Shown here: piece after piece, positions 43,968-52,362 of the stretch
How the letters are laid out: every line of letters begins with the position of its first letter
Position numbering within the stretch: position 1 is the first letter of the stretch
Assembly (NCBI GenBank): GCA_002104905.1
Contig: MCFE01000619.1
Span: forward strand, 1-52,362
Direction of reading: 5' to 3'
Length of the DNA stretch: 52,362 nucleotides
Origin: Basidiobolus meristosporus CBS 931.73
Lineage: Eukaryota; Basidiobolomycota; Basidiobolomycetes; Basidiobolales; Basidiobolaceae
Translations under genes and position numbers: made by a program
Notes under the pieces: generated by a model
Told to the model about the DNA's origin: nothing
Databases searched by the model: none
What the model saw: only the letters and a program-made list of their open reading frames with translations

Positions 43968-44269
43968 AACAGAACTAAGATTGTGCCTCAGCAAAATTAA
44001 GATTTCAACAATTCTGTTCTAGTTTCCACCCAAGCCTAGCATATCTAGCATTCCCAAGAACACCAAGCCTAGCCTGTATAGCAAGCCAACTCTGTTGCCT
44101 TTATAGCCCAACTCAGCAATATATAAGACCAATATTAGACCAGTACTTCTCTGCTAATATTTCTGTCACCCTTGGCAATTCTAAGATTCTGCGTGTTGTT
44201 GTTACATAGGTTCAGTAATCTCATTCAACAGTATTATTACACTTTTCTCTTGGATACAACATTTGCTAC

Positions 44270-46880
44270 CAGTGCAAAGATCTCAGTATAGTCAAATCCT
44301 TTTGTTTGATAGTATCCTTTGGCCACAAGTCTTGCTTTGTATCTTTCAATTGTACCATCAGCCTTGTATTTTGTCTTTAAGATTCATCTGCATCCCATTG
44401 ATTTTTGGCAATTTGGTAATTTGACTAAGTCCCAAGCTTGATTTTCCATCAGGGCCTGATATTCCTCAGTCATTTCAGATCTCCAAAACTTTGTCTGAGG
44501 GCTATTTAGGGCCTCTTTTACAGTCTGGGGCTCAACAATATGGACTGAATAGGCATAGGCCAAGTTTGTACCCTCATTGATGGAGTAATTTGGTCTATTT
44601 CTGGTGCAATTGGATCTCCAGGCATTTGATACTGGAATGATCATTTCTGGGATATTCCTGGGCACTGCTCTAGGCTTAACCATGGTTGTAGAGTCCTCTG
44701 GAGTGAAAAAAACTTCATTGTTTTGCTCTGATTCAGTCCTGACAATTGGTGGACTGGCAATAAGATTTTTATCATCATCTGATGTCATTTTTGGTGGAAA
44801 CTCTGAATTTTCATCAAAAAACACATCCCTGGGCTTGATAAGCCTCTTTGCTTTGGTATTAAAGAGTCTGTATGCTTTAATCTCATTGCAGTAGCTCAAA
44901 ATATGTATTTTACACTTTTGGGCTCAAGTTTTAACTGATTTCTGGGCAGTTTCTTGGCATAAGCTGTACACCCAAATATGCTTAGATGTTCTCCTCTTGG
45001 TCTGTACCCATATCATGCTTCAAATGGAGTTGAATTACAAAGTATTCTGGTGTAACTCCTATTTCTAAGGTATACAGCTGTAGCAACTGATTCCACCCAA
45101 AAATCATAGGATAATTTTTGATTGTGGATCATAGCTCTTACCATATCAATTATTGATCTGTTTGCACATTCTGATATTCTATTCTGCTGTGGGGAGTATG
45201 GTGCAGTAGTCTCTTGCCTTATCCCATGAATTTAGCAGAAGTGGATGAAAGGTTTTGAGATAGATTCTCCACCATTGTCAGAGCATTTTTTCTTGATTTT
45301 TTCACTAGTTTCTCTCTCCACCATGGCTTTAAACTCCCTGAACTTAGATAGAGCTTCTTCCATTCTCTCTATGAAGTGGACCCATGTTTATCTTGTATAA
45401 TCATCAATAAAAGTGATTAGACTTGTTCCATTGTGCCATTGATTGTAGTGCCAGAGAGCATTGTATATTTTGTTATTAATTTGATATTTTAGGGTTATAT
45501 GCATGTCAATTTTGATCCCAAATTGACACTGTATGGCACTATCTGGCATTCTGTGGTATGATCAGGCACCATCTGGCATGCTATGGCACTATTGGGCACT
45601 ATGATCAGTGGGAATGATGGAACAAGTCTATTAAATACTTCATCCCACCTAGGGATAAATTTTGCATAAATCCACACAGATCTGAGTGAATTAGATATAA
45701 TTTTTCTTGGTTTTGATTAACCCAGAGCTCTTGAACAGTTGTCTGGCATATTTCCCATATATGCAGGTCTCACAGTGCTCCAAACTAGCTGGGGGATCAA
45801 TTTTTACTCCAGAAATTAGCTGACCTCTGATCATTTTGCACAAATAATCAAAAATGATGTGCCCAAATCTCCTGTGCCAAAGCATTGGTGCTTCTTCATT
45901 TAAGTTACTTATATTGGCTGCCAAATGTGATGGAATATTAGTCAACTTGTATAGATTCTGATCTCTGATACCCAAAGCAGTATGGGCACCAATTTGATCA
46001 GTGATCCTGCATGCAGAATTTTCAAAGCTGAAGCTGAGTTCTTCTGCAGTGGCCTTACTTACAGATAGTAGGTTCTTGGTTATTTCTGATACATAGAGTA
46101 CCTCTTCAAAGGTCAGTGTATGGTCCCCTTCATTGCTTCCAGGGCTTACTTGGATAGTTCCTTCTTGCACTGCATCAAGCGTTCTATTGTCACCTATGAA
46201 AACCTTCTTGATTTGAATCTCTTAATATTGGGTAGAAGTCCTTTTTGGTGTGTAAAGTGTTGAGATACTCCAGATTCAATGTACCATATCTGAGAATCCT
46301 TGTTTGTGGTCATATTTAGTGCAGATATGAATAGTCTATCTTCAGTTGTTGCAGCATTTCCATATTCAGGCTTCTTTTGCTGATTATCTTTCTTTTTGAG
46401 ACACTGGTCTGATGTGTGTCCTTTCCAGTTGCAGTAGTTACAAAACAGGTTGCTGTTGCCTTTGTAGGGTCTTGGGTACCTCCTTTGTTGGTTAGCATTG
46501 CTTATTAAGGCATTTTCTTCTTCCTTCTTATTGGCACTTGATTTTCTTAATTCTTCATCCAGGAGCCTTCCATATAGGCAATTTAAGGTCAAATCTTCAG
46601 TTCTGGACTCTAGGGCTGATACAAGGCCCTGAAACCCGTCTGTCAGGCTATTCAGGATTGTAACTATCACATCCTCATCAGTAGTTGGTATGCCCACAGA
46701 TTCCATCTCATCTACCAGCAGGGTAATTCTGTTAATTAGATTTTTCATTTCTTCTCCTGGCAGCATCTTTGTAGTAAAGAATTTTTGTCTCAGATACATT
46801 TTCTTGGCAGCTCAACATGACTGGTAGGTGTCTTCTAATGCTTTCCAGGCATTCTTTGTTTTGAAGAAGGTTCCAAAGAA
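44270..46880 (-). pseudogene. Copia B gag, protease, integrase and RT N-terminal part
   Basis: From high to low coordinates: gag (46,194-46,799: MYLRQKFFTTKMLPGEEMKN) with zinc knuckle CNYCNWKGHTSDQC; protease-like WYIESGVSQHF, where the family has DSG; pre-integrase (45,691-46,170: LWHRRFGH, LEHCETCIYGKYARQL); integrase in fragments at 45,000-45,690, interrupted by the MITE; linker and RT start (44,384-44,899: FFDENSEFPPKMTSDDDKN, EYQALMENQAWDLVKLPN); and [11 protein letters not shown] at 44,280. Gag lacks its N-terminus. Stops and frameshifts are present in integrase. Confidence 0.8.
45419..45629. mobile_element. 211-bp MITE in Copia B integrase
   Basis: The terminal inverted repeats are AGACTTGTTCCAT (13 bp perfect, then imperfect). 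They are flanked by ATT on both sides, or equivalently TTA if the edges shift by one base. Deleting the element and one ATT restores the sequence seen at 37,150-37,170 of the intact Copia B remnant. The inside consists of degenerate GGCACTAT-type units. The 3-bp TTA/TAA-like duplication fits PIF/Harbinger, but no transposase is present. Confidence 0.75.
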
Positions 46881-47651
46881 TCATGTACAAAGAATGAGGT
46901 TGAAAAGGCAAACTTTCAGAATGCCACCAAAGCTCAAGATAGCTCTACCTAACCCAACATCCCAAACAAACGACATATGAACTCAATGGTTCATAGTCCA
47001 GCAATTGGCCGAATGGAGGACTCCTGGGCTTTTTGCCATCTGCGTAATGGAGAAGAACCCATAAAAGATCTTGCCAAATCAACCCAAACACCACCTGGAG
47101 TTTGGAAACATTGGCCAGAAATGAGATCGTGATTACAATTAGGCGCCGAACCAAACATCCACTCACAATGGGCCACCATATTATCATTATGATGATGATG
47201 ATGATTTGCGATACGTGGTGTTGAGCACATTCAAGCACATTCAGATCATGCAATCCCAGGATAGTGGCTATGCGAGGTTATTTGTGGGTTGGACCTAATC
47301 AATGCGTCACTGGGAGACCATTAGCTTCGGATTCATTGCGTCTTATCGACCACGCCGATCTCTGGTCGCCAAGAGATGACCATGCGACAATCTCGCCCAG
47401 ACAGCCAATAGAGATCGGAAGATTCCAAAGGAAGAAGAGGATGGGAAGAGTTCGATTCACCTTCCCGTGGTTGAAGAAGTTGCCTAATGCGTAAGATAGC
47501 CGTTTCAGGTTTCGATTCACCAGCCAATCTGCAGACCGAAGACCGATTCCCTGGAATTCAAGGGATCCTAGGGTCATTGTCCTGGTCGGGTAAATATTTC
47601 ACTCGTGTGGCCTATAAATGGGATGAAAGGGCACAGTGGCTATCGATTATC
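46881..47651. other. Boundary and upstream region of the DUF726 gene
   Basis: Base composition switches from AT-rich, CpG-poor to balanced, CpG-containing sequence. Several short overlapping open frames on both strands have no coherent protein pattern and are not annotated. There is a short ATG/TGA microsatellite at 47,188-47,205. TATAAAT at 47,613-47,619 lies 33 bp upstream of the chosen start codon and may be the core promoter. Confidence 0.5.
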
Positions 47652-49582
47652 ATGAGTCCTTTCAATAGATTGCATTTTTCCAAGCCGCATCAGCAGCAGC
47701 AGCAGCAGCAGCAGCAGGAGGACAGCCTCCCCTATTTCACCCGGACGTGGAACGAGACGGACAGAGTGTCCGTGGTCAAACTGATCCTCGTGGCGATAGA
47801 GCAGCTTGGGGACAGGGAGTCTGATTGGATATCCCGGTTCCGAGAGAGCGTATTTCATCACTTCGCAATCGTCGACCCGATAGGTAAATCCAGTCAAGTC
47901 AACGCCACCCATGTCCCATGGCACTAACCAAACTTTGCATGCACCCCTTTAGAGCAACGATCGCTGGTGGCGGAGGGATACCGGAAGATGGAGGAGCAGG
48001 GTGGTTTGATGATCGACGCGTTGGCCAGATCCCTCGCTGGCCCAAGTAGAGATCTACGCATGGAGGTCCTCTGGGATTTCCTCTTGATTTGCCTCGGTTT
48101 GCTCGACACCCACCAGGAACGCGGTACGGAGTCAAGAAAGGAGATCAAGAAGCACCAGGAGCACGAGAATAAAGTCGGCGAGTACGACGCGCGATCCCGA
48201 GCCGCTCTGTTCCGCCTGGCGAGCATCCTGTACCTCCCGGCCGAATACGCTCTTCACACCGAGCAACGCGTAGCCGAGGCACTTTTCCTGGCCAAACTGT
48301 CCGGGCAAGATCCGGGGGACGCCATGGAGGAAACCACAAAAGCGAGTGTCGACGCGCGTTCCAGAAAGAAGAAGTTGAGGTGGATCGCCACCGGAGTTTC
48401 TGCCGTGGTTGGCGCCACGGCCATCGGGCTTACAGGTGGTCTGGCGGCACCGTTGGTCGTAGCGGGAGTAGGTGCACTTGGTCTTGGCGGCACAGCATTC
48501 CTCGCCTCGACTACGGGAGTGGCAGTCATCTCCTCGTTGTTCGGGATTGCTGGAGGTGGATTAACCGGTAAGCCAGGCTATAGCTCAGACGCAGTCCATT
48601 CAAGCGCCACTAACCAGGTTATGCTTCATAGGATTGAAAGTGACCAGAAGGATGCGCAGCCTGAGGGAATTCTACTTCAAACCTATCCATGTGACCGAAC
48701 AGGCTCCGTCCACACCTTCCCTCAACGTGACCATCGTAGTCCCCGGCTACCTGCGAACCCTGGATGACGCAACCTTCCCGTGGCAGATGAACTTCGCCAA
48801 CCAGCCACCTCACGACACATATAGTTTGGTATTCGAATCACAGGAGCTGCTCTCGTTGGGAAACGCCTTGGACTCTTTTCTCGCCACCAAGGCCGCCAGC
48901 ATGACGGCCAAACAAATCATCAAACACACGGCCATGGCACCGCTGATGGCGTCGATAGCACTCCCCATGTCCCTCATCAAGGCAGGGAATTTGATCGATA
49001 ACCCATGGATCACCGGGATAGACAGGGCGAAGAAGGCAGGTCTTATCCTAGCGGACGTGTTGGTCGAGAGAGTGCAAGGCCACCGGCCGACTTCTTTGGT
49101 AGGTGGAGGAGGAGGTTGATCGCAAGTTGCGGCACCATGCTAACCCTTTTGTTTCCCACCACAGGTCGGCTACTCCCTGGGTGCGTTGGCCATCTTCGAA
49201 TGCCTTGTGGAGCTCGCGAATCGCGGGAAATCCGGCCTGGTAGACGAAGGTAAGTTGGACTCGCATGAGATCTCCTCGAGATCGGCTGGCTAACAACGAT
49301 GTAGTGATCTTGCTAGGGGCCCCGATCACGATTGACCCCAAGCGCTGGATGGCGGCTTCCAGCGTTGTTTCGCGCCGGTTTGTGAACGGCTACTCGAAAA
49401 ACGACTGGGTGCTTGGTTTTCTGTTCCGAGTGCATAACCTGAGCCTCAATGCGGCCGGCCTGGAACCAGTGGACATTCCGGGGATTCGCTCGGTCGACCT
49501 TACCGAAGTGGTCAGTGGACACAACACCTACCTCGACCATCTGGACATCGTGCTAAAGCATGTGGAGGCATCCGGTTTATAA
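47652..49582 (+). CDS. DUF726 family protein (TMCO4 / yeast Mil1-like alpha/beta-hydrolase)
   Basis: Five exons: 47,652-47,883, 47,953-48,567, 48,632-49,098, 49,165-49,249 and 49,305-49,582, joining in frame to 558 residues. All introns are GT-AG with CTAAC-like branch sites. Residues 14-22 are nine glutamines. A Gly/Ala-rich hydrophobic stretch at about 223-283 (LTGGLAAPLVVAGVGALGLG) probably enters the membrane. The hydrolase part has VGYSLG (439-444, GxSxG nucleophile elbow, Ser 442), ILLGAPI after it, and SGHNTY near 539 as the likely histidine. This matches DUF726 proteins, thought to be membrane-associated lipases or esterases; the substrate is unknown. The start is taken at 47,652 because a TATA box lies just upstream. 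The frame stays open further up, so a longer N-terminus is possible. Confidence 0.88.
47691..47717 (+). repeat. (CAG)9 microsatellite encoding polyglutamine
   Basis: Nine uninterrupted CAG codons follow a CAT in exon 1 of the DUF726 gene. Pure codon repetition makes length polymorphism between isolates likely. Confidence 0.9.
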
Positions 49583-49675
49583 TGAATGGATCGATTTATT
49601 GGAATTCCCGGCATTGCCAGCATTTCATGTATATTCTAGAGCTTGTTGGTACCTTGATTGTATAAACATCCCCCT

Positions 49676-49681
49676 AATAAA
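49676..49681 (+). terminator. Polyadenylation signal of the DUF726 gene
   Basis: AATAAA lies 94 bp after the stop. On the other strand an AATAAA (complement of TTTATT at 49,595-49,600) lies about 120 bp after the stop of the convergent gene, so the two 3' untranslated regions probably overlap. Confidence 0.6.
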
Positions 49682-49720
49682 GTGGTATTTCAGCAAACGA
49701 CATTGCGGAAAGGGTTGGCT

Positions 49721-50266
49721 TCATAACAGGCAGAGGTCCACCACGGAGCCGAGGATGTTCGCATTGACATCGATCAGCCTGTTGCACGGAGTCTGCGTCG
49801 GGGTGGCCGTGGAGGTAGCGGTTGAGGTCCCTTCCGTTGTGGACACGGAACTGGTTGTTGTTGGATCGGCGGTGACTGCTGTGGTGTCGGGAGTGCTGGT
49901 TGCGGAAGGAGCACGGGTGTAGTCGTCATCCCTGGAATGGTGTCCATCTTCGTTGTAGCCCTCTTCGCCGTTCCCCGACACGTCACGAACGTCATAAACC
50001 TGGTTATTCTGTTGGTTTCCCCTTCTGCCGTACTGGTCAGCGGAGCCGTCGGCTGCTCTATATTGCTGAGGCGGATTCCGACCCCGAGAGTACGAGCCAC
50101 GTAGATCAGCCTTGATCGGCGTATCTCTGTACCTATTGGAAACATCTCGCTTGGATCTGGATGTTGTAATGATATGGAAGTAGCTGGGAGAAGCATCGAT
50201 CGCCCGGGCGTAAGTGCCCTCCAGGACGCAGAGAGCCAAGGCGAAGTAAAGAGGGGAAATTTTCAT
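49721..50266 (-). CDS. Small secreted protein with dibasic site and Ser/Thr-rich tail, unknown function
   Basis: Single-exon, 181 residues. MKISPLYFALALCVLEGTYA is a clear signal peptide (cleavage near 20-22). A KR dibasic site at 39-40 (SRSKRDVS) suits Kex2-type processing. The middle (45-118) is polar and disordered, rich in Arg, Gly, Gln, Asn and acidic residues (RGNQQNNQVYDVRD). Residues 119-160 are Ser/Thr/Pro-rich, likely O-glycosylated, and the end has Cys 161 and Cys 179. No GPI-anchor tail is visible. TATAAATA lies about 55 bp upstream. I do not recognise a family. It converges with the DUF726 gene and follows the GPI-protein gene on the same strand. Codon use matches the other island genes, which supports it being real. 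Confidence 0.7.
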   Translation of the reverse strand: MKISPLYFALALCVLEGTYARAIDASPSYFHIITTSRSKRDVSNRYRDTPIKADLRGSYSRGRNPPQQYRAADGSADQYGRRGNQQNNQVYDVRDVSGNGEEGYNEDGHHSRDDDYTRAPSATSTPDTTAVTADPTTTSSVSTTEGTSTATSTATPTQTPCNRLIDVNANILGSVVDLCLL

Positions 50267-50320
50267 AGGAAACTTGAGTGAGTTGGATAATTAGCTTATC
50301 GACGCCACCCAGAGGGCCGG

Positions 50321-50328
50321 TATTTATA
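50321..50328 (-). promoter_or_regulatory. TATA box of the small secreted protein gene
   Basis: TATAAATA on the minus strand, 55-62 bp upstream of the ATG at 50,266. Confidence 0.6.
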
Positions 50329-50444
50329 TTGGAGTGTTTAAGACACGGACTCGGGCGATTTATGAATACATCGGATTTTGTACAAGAAAGAAGGAAATTT
50401 ACACAGATTCATGAAACGTCGAAGATATCAAACGCCGTAGAATT

Positions 50445-51106
50445 TCAGCCTACCACCAACACGATGGCAGCTAGGAAGATGCACAGATGAGAGCGGCTAA
50501 ACGTCAAGTAAGCGCCTCCACTTGGATAGGGTGTTCTGGAAATCCCCGCATACGGGTCGGCTTTTTGGACCATCGATGGGCTAGGGGAATACGTGGGCGA
50601 GGCGCTATTTTGGTCAGTGATCGCGACAGGAGTGTACGAGAGTGTAACGGTGCTCGTACGGACGGGCTCGAAATTTTGCGAGGCTTCGGAAAAGCTAGTG
50701 GACGGAAGGTCTGGGGAGTCCGTTGTGACAGTTGGTTCGTTCGTTGGTGACGGAAGGTTCTGACGTATCTCGAAGTAATGACTGTATGACCAGTCTCCTG
50801 CCTTGCCAATACGAACGGTGTAATTTGCCCCGGTGGGGTATCCTGAGGCACTTGCCACTTGAAAGATCCACCTTCGGACGGTACTTCGTTGGCGATCACC
50901 ATTCTTGGTGACAGATTGTATTCGGGGCCCGAAAATAGCCCGAGGTCAACAGTTTGTGTGGAGTTGGTTTCAGGCTTGATTTTCCATGCCAGAGTGACAT
51001 TACTTCCGATTTCCCAGACGGTCCCTTCCACGGGGGCGGTGAGATAAACTTCAGCAGCTGCTCTAGCCAGGTGGATGAGAATAAGGAATGCAAAATAGAA
51101 GTTCAT
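50445..51106 (-). pseudogene. Kre9/Knh1-type Ser/Thr-rich GPI-anchored protein, frameshifted
   Basis: From ATG 51,106: signal peptide MNFYFAFLILIHLARAAA, then a Kre9/KNH-like N-terminal domain (EVYLTAPVEGTVWEIGSNVT, FKWQVPQDTPPG), the pattern of fungal cell-wall and GPI-anchored surface proteins. At residue 93 the frame must shift by -1 in a run of four C (plus strand 50,828-50,831) to continue the same domain as ANYTVRIGKAGDWSYSHYFE. A Ser/Thr/Pro-rich stalk and hydrophobic end SHLCIFLAAIVLVVG (GPI signal) follow. With one base restored it would be 220 residues. No GT-AG intron fits. A sequencing error in the homopolymer or a true null allele are both possible. TATAAAA lies about 33 bp upstream. 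Confidence 0.75.
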
Positions 51107-51138
51107 TTCGGTATCCAATGGCCGGCACACCCGTACAA

Positions 51139-51145
51139 TTTTATA
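51139..51145 (-). promoter_or_regulatory. TATA box of the GPI-protein gene
   Basis: TATAAAA on the minus strand, 33-39 bp upstream of the ATG at 51,106. Confidence 0.6.
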
Positions 51146-51899
51146 GCCTTTAACCAGCCCTACGTGTTCGCGTTTGCTATGCGGCAACACCGGCGTCCGT
51201 GCAACCTAATCATTGTTTTGGCTGGGACACACCGTCCGACTCGGGAAACAATCAGATCAATGATCATCGGTTAACTGGTTGGTCAATTAACTCATTTCTG
51301 GAAACGATGTTTCTGATTGTCCCACGGAAATCACATCAAAGCCACTTAGTCCTGGAGCCCCAAAGTATTCCGAGTCGATTCTACACTCCAGCAGCTGTCA
51401 ATTCCTTCGCACTTCACGTGCAACCTCATCCAAATGAGAATGTTACCACCGGACCTTGGTGGAGATCTGATTGGTGGAGGGCGGTCTTATATTGCATAAT
51501 ACATAAAAATATAAGCTTTCATGTGGGAATCTCGGACTCTCTGCGTGGGTGAATTCGGATAAAGAGGGGTAAGAAAGGGTTGTTATGTTGTGGTGATTGG
51601 GTGGCCAGGAGGTTCACTTGAAGGATGACAGGTAACATGAGGGTGTAAATCAATTTTTGAGCAGTCTAAACCCCTTGGATCCAAGTCCGTCACCCCACCC
51701 ATTTGCCAATATTTTAGGTACGCCTATCTTGACGTGTCCGTCTTTTCTTATTAGTGTGTGCTCTCTTCTTAGCTAACTTGTCACTTCTCCTTCCGTTATC
51801 TGTATAGCTTTACCAAATGTATGTTCAACTCTCCCTGGTAGTCATGCGGATGCCCGTCGTGTTTCTAACCTATGAATGTTGCTTTATTCCAGCATTATC
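51146..51899 (+). other. Divergent intergenic region and SDH4 leader
   Basis: It separates the minus-strand GPI-protein gene from SDH4. A plus-strand open frame at 51,199-51,552 has no protein-like pattern and is not called. Pyrimidine-rich stretches at 51,740-51,800 are typical of fungal promoters. GTATGT at 51,819 and TTTATTCCAG ending at 51,892, with TCTAACC between, would make a 74-bp intron in the 5' leader (inference). Confidence 0.45.
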
Positions 51900-52362
51900 A
51901 TGGCTTCTCGTGCTCTCACCACTTCCACTCTTCGCCACTGTTCTTTGGTTGGTCCCAGCATTCGTCTAGGTGCCATCCGTAGCTTCCAAACTGGTAAGTT
52001 GATAGGGATATAAGTTGGTGTTTCTCAATTGGTGCTAATAATCCCAAAGGTCGTGTCACTTCTTTGAAGAACACCAAGCCTGCCCAAGGTGAGGCTGTGG
52101 CCAAAAACGCCGATGGCTTGACCATTCACGCAGTGAGCCGTAGCCACGGCTCTATGCATTGGAATATCGAGCGTGCCCTCTCCGCCTCCTTAATACCCTT
52201 AACTTTCTACCCCCTTATCTATGGAGCCCATCCCATCGTTGATTATTCCCTTGGTGTTATTATCCCCGCCCATTGCCACATCGGTTTCCAAGCAATCATC
52301 ACCGATTATTTGCCACACCGTAAGACCCCAGTCCTCAACGTGGCAACTACCTGGGCACTTCG
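51900..52362 (+). CDS. SDH4: Succinate dehydrogenase cytochrome b small subunit (CybS), partial
   Basis: Exon 1 is 51,900-51,993, the intron 51,994-52,049 (GTAAGT...AAAG, branch GCTAATA), and exon 2 runs off the window end after about 135 residues. The N-terminus (MASRALTTSTLRHCSL and SIRLGAIRSF) is an Arg/Ser-rich mitochondrial targeting peptide. The CybS core follows: SMHWNIERALSASLIPL (66-82), then AHCHIGFQAIITDYLPH (105-121), with the histidines expected to ligate heme b and the conserved Asp-Tyr pair (117-118) near the quinone site. The protein anchors complex II in the inner membrane and passes electrons from succinate to ubiquinone. The last transmembrane helix lies beyond the window. 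Confidence 0.93.

Larger units (their letters stand above)
40249..44269. mobile_element. LTR-like TG...CA insertion in Copia B RT, itself split by Copia C
   Basis: The RT reading breaks between 40,249 (TGTTGTGCATCAACAG) and 44,269 (TTGGATACAACA). The flanks TTGGC and TTTGC look like a 5-bp target duplication with one change. Without Copia C (40,657-43,967) the element is about 0.7 kb and non-coding, with an AATAAAGATTACTGAACC stretch as in LTR ends. It is probably one solo LTR or two fused ones of an unnamed family. Confidence 0.45.
38644..46880 (-). mobile_element. Copia B, 5'-truncated copy with nested insertions
   Basis: Its 3' LTR (38,644-38,993) sits in the RT of an older plus-strand Copia B remnant. 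Internally, minus-strand RNase H and RT (38,994-40,248) are separated from the rest of pol and gag (44,270-46,880) by a nested block at 40,249-44,269. A MITE lies in integrase (45,419-45,629). The 5' LTR and gag N-terminus are missing; similarity ends near 46,880, the border with gene space. Confidence 0.8.

Noticed and set aside
47449-47522. Repeated TTCGATTCACC resembling a tRNA B box
   Set aside because: No cloverleaf, A box or acceptor stem could be fitted around either copy.
47264-47577. Overlapping open frames on both strands upstream of the DUF726 gene
   Set aside because: They have no domain pattern and no promoter or splice context, and they lie on both strands of the same region. 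They are probably chance frames in CpG-rich sequence.
50487-50750. Plus-strand open frames inside the GPI-protein gene
   Set aside because: These are shadows of the minus-strand coding sequence, which has a signal peptide, domain and GPI tail.
50800-50880. Intron as explanation of the frame change in the GPI-protein gene
   Set aside because: No GT-AG pair of plausible size removes the shift while keeping the conserved domain residues on both sides.
51199-51552. 117-codon open frame between the GPI-protein gene and SDH4
   Set aside because: It lacks hydrophobic or domain patterning and overlaps the likely promoter region on the divergent side.
1-52362. CRISPR arrays, rRNA genes or bacterial operon features
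   Set aside because: No regularly spaced short repeats or conserved rRNA blocks are visible. Introns, TATA boxes and LTR retrotransposons indicate a eukaryotic nucleus.

Overview
The window looks like nuclear DNA of a fungus, probably an early-diverging, Mucoromycota-like one. That placement is an inference from three things: short spliceosomal introns of 56-72 bp with CTAAC-like branch sites, a DUF726 lipase-like gene, and a Kre9/Knh1-type Ser/Thr-rich GPI-anchored protein gene next to heavily decayed Copia, Gypsy and tnp2 (CMC/Plavaka-like) transposons. No rRNA, tRNA or CRISPR array was recognised.

Positions 1 to about 46,880 are AT-rich nested transposon wreckage that is almost free of CpG outside one young Gypsy element. 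I sorted it by hand into families. Copia A has one nearly complete copy with LTRs and target-site duplication at 5,283-9,963 and pol remnants at 10,450-12,690 and 24,690-31,973. Copia B has remnants at 925-4,290 and 36,950-38,643 and a 5'-truncated copy at 38,644-46,880. Copia C (40,657-43,967) is a short non-autonomous element with Copia B-like LTRs. Gypsy F (25,076-30,789) is young, CpG-rich and broken only by point mutations. Gypsy E, H and I survive as remnants. There are three tnp2 transposase remnants, solo LTRs of families A, B and E, a 211-bp MITE, a long inverted repeat, and an unclassified repeat (R1) with a conserved reading frame. Nesting gives relative ages: Gypsy F sits inside Copia A copy 3, a solo LTR B sits inside a tnp2 remnant, and Copia C sits inside an LTR-like insertion inside Copia B.

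From about 46,880 to the end the base composition changes abruptly to CpG-rich, GC-balanced gene space. A five-exon DUF726 (TMCO4/yeast Mil1-like) gene lies at 47,652-49,582 (+). It converges on a small secreted, Ser/Thr-tailed protein gene at 49,721-50,266 (-). Next is a Kre9/Knh1-type GPI-anchored protein gene at 50,445-51,106 (-), interrupted by a 1-nt frameshift. Divergent from it is SDH4, the small membrane anchor of succinate dehydrogenase, starting at 51,900 (+) and cut by the window end. These genes do not form a pathway: one encodes a conserved mitochondrial respiratory subunit, one a membrane-associated hydrolase, and two neighbouring ones encode cell-surface or secreted proteins at the border of the repeat-rich region.
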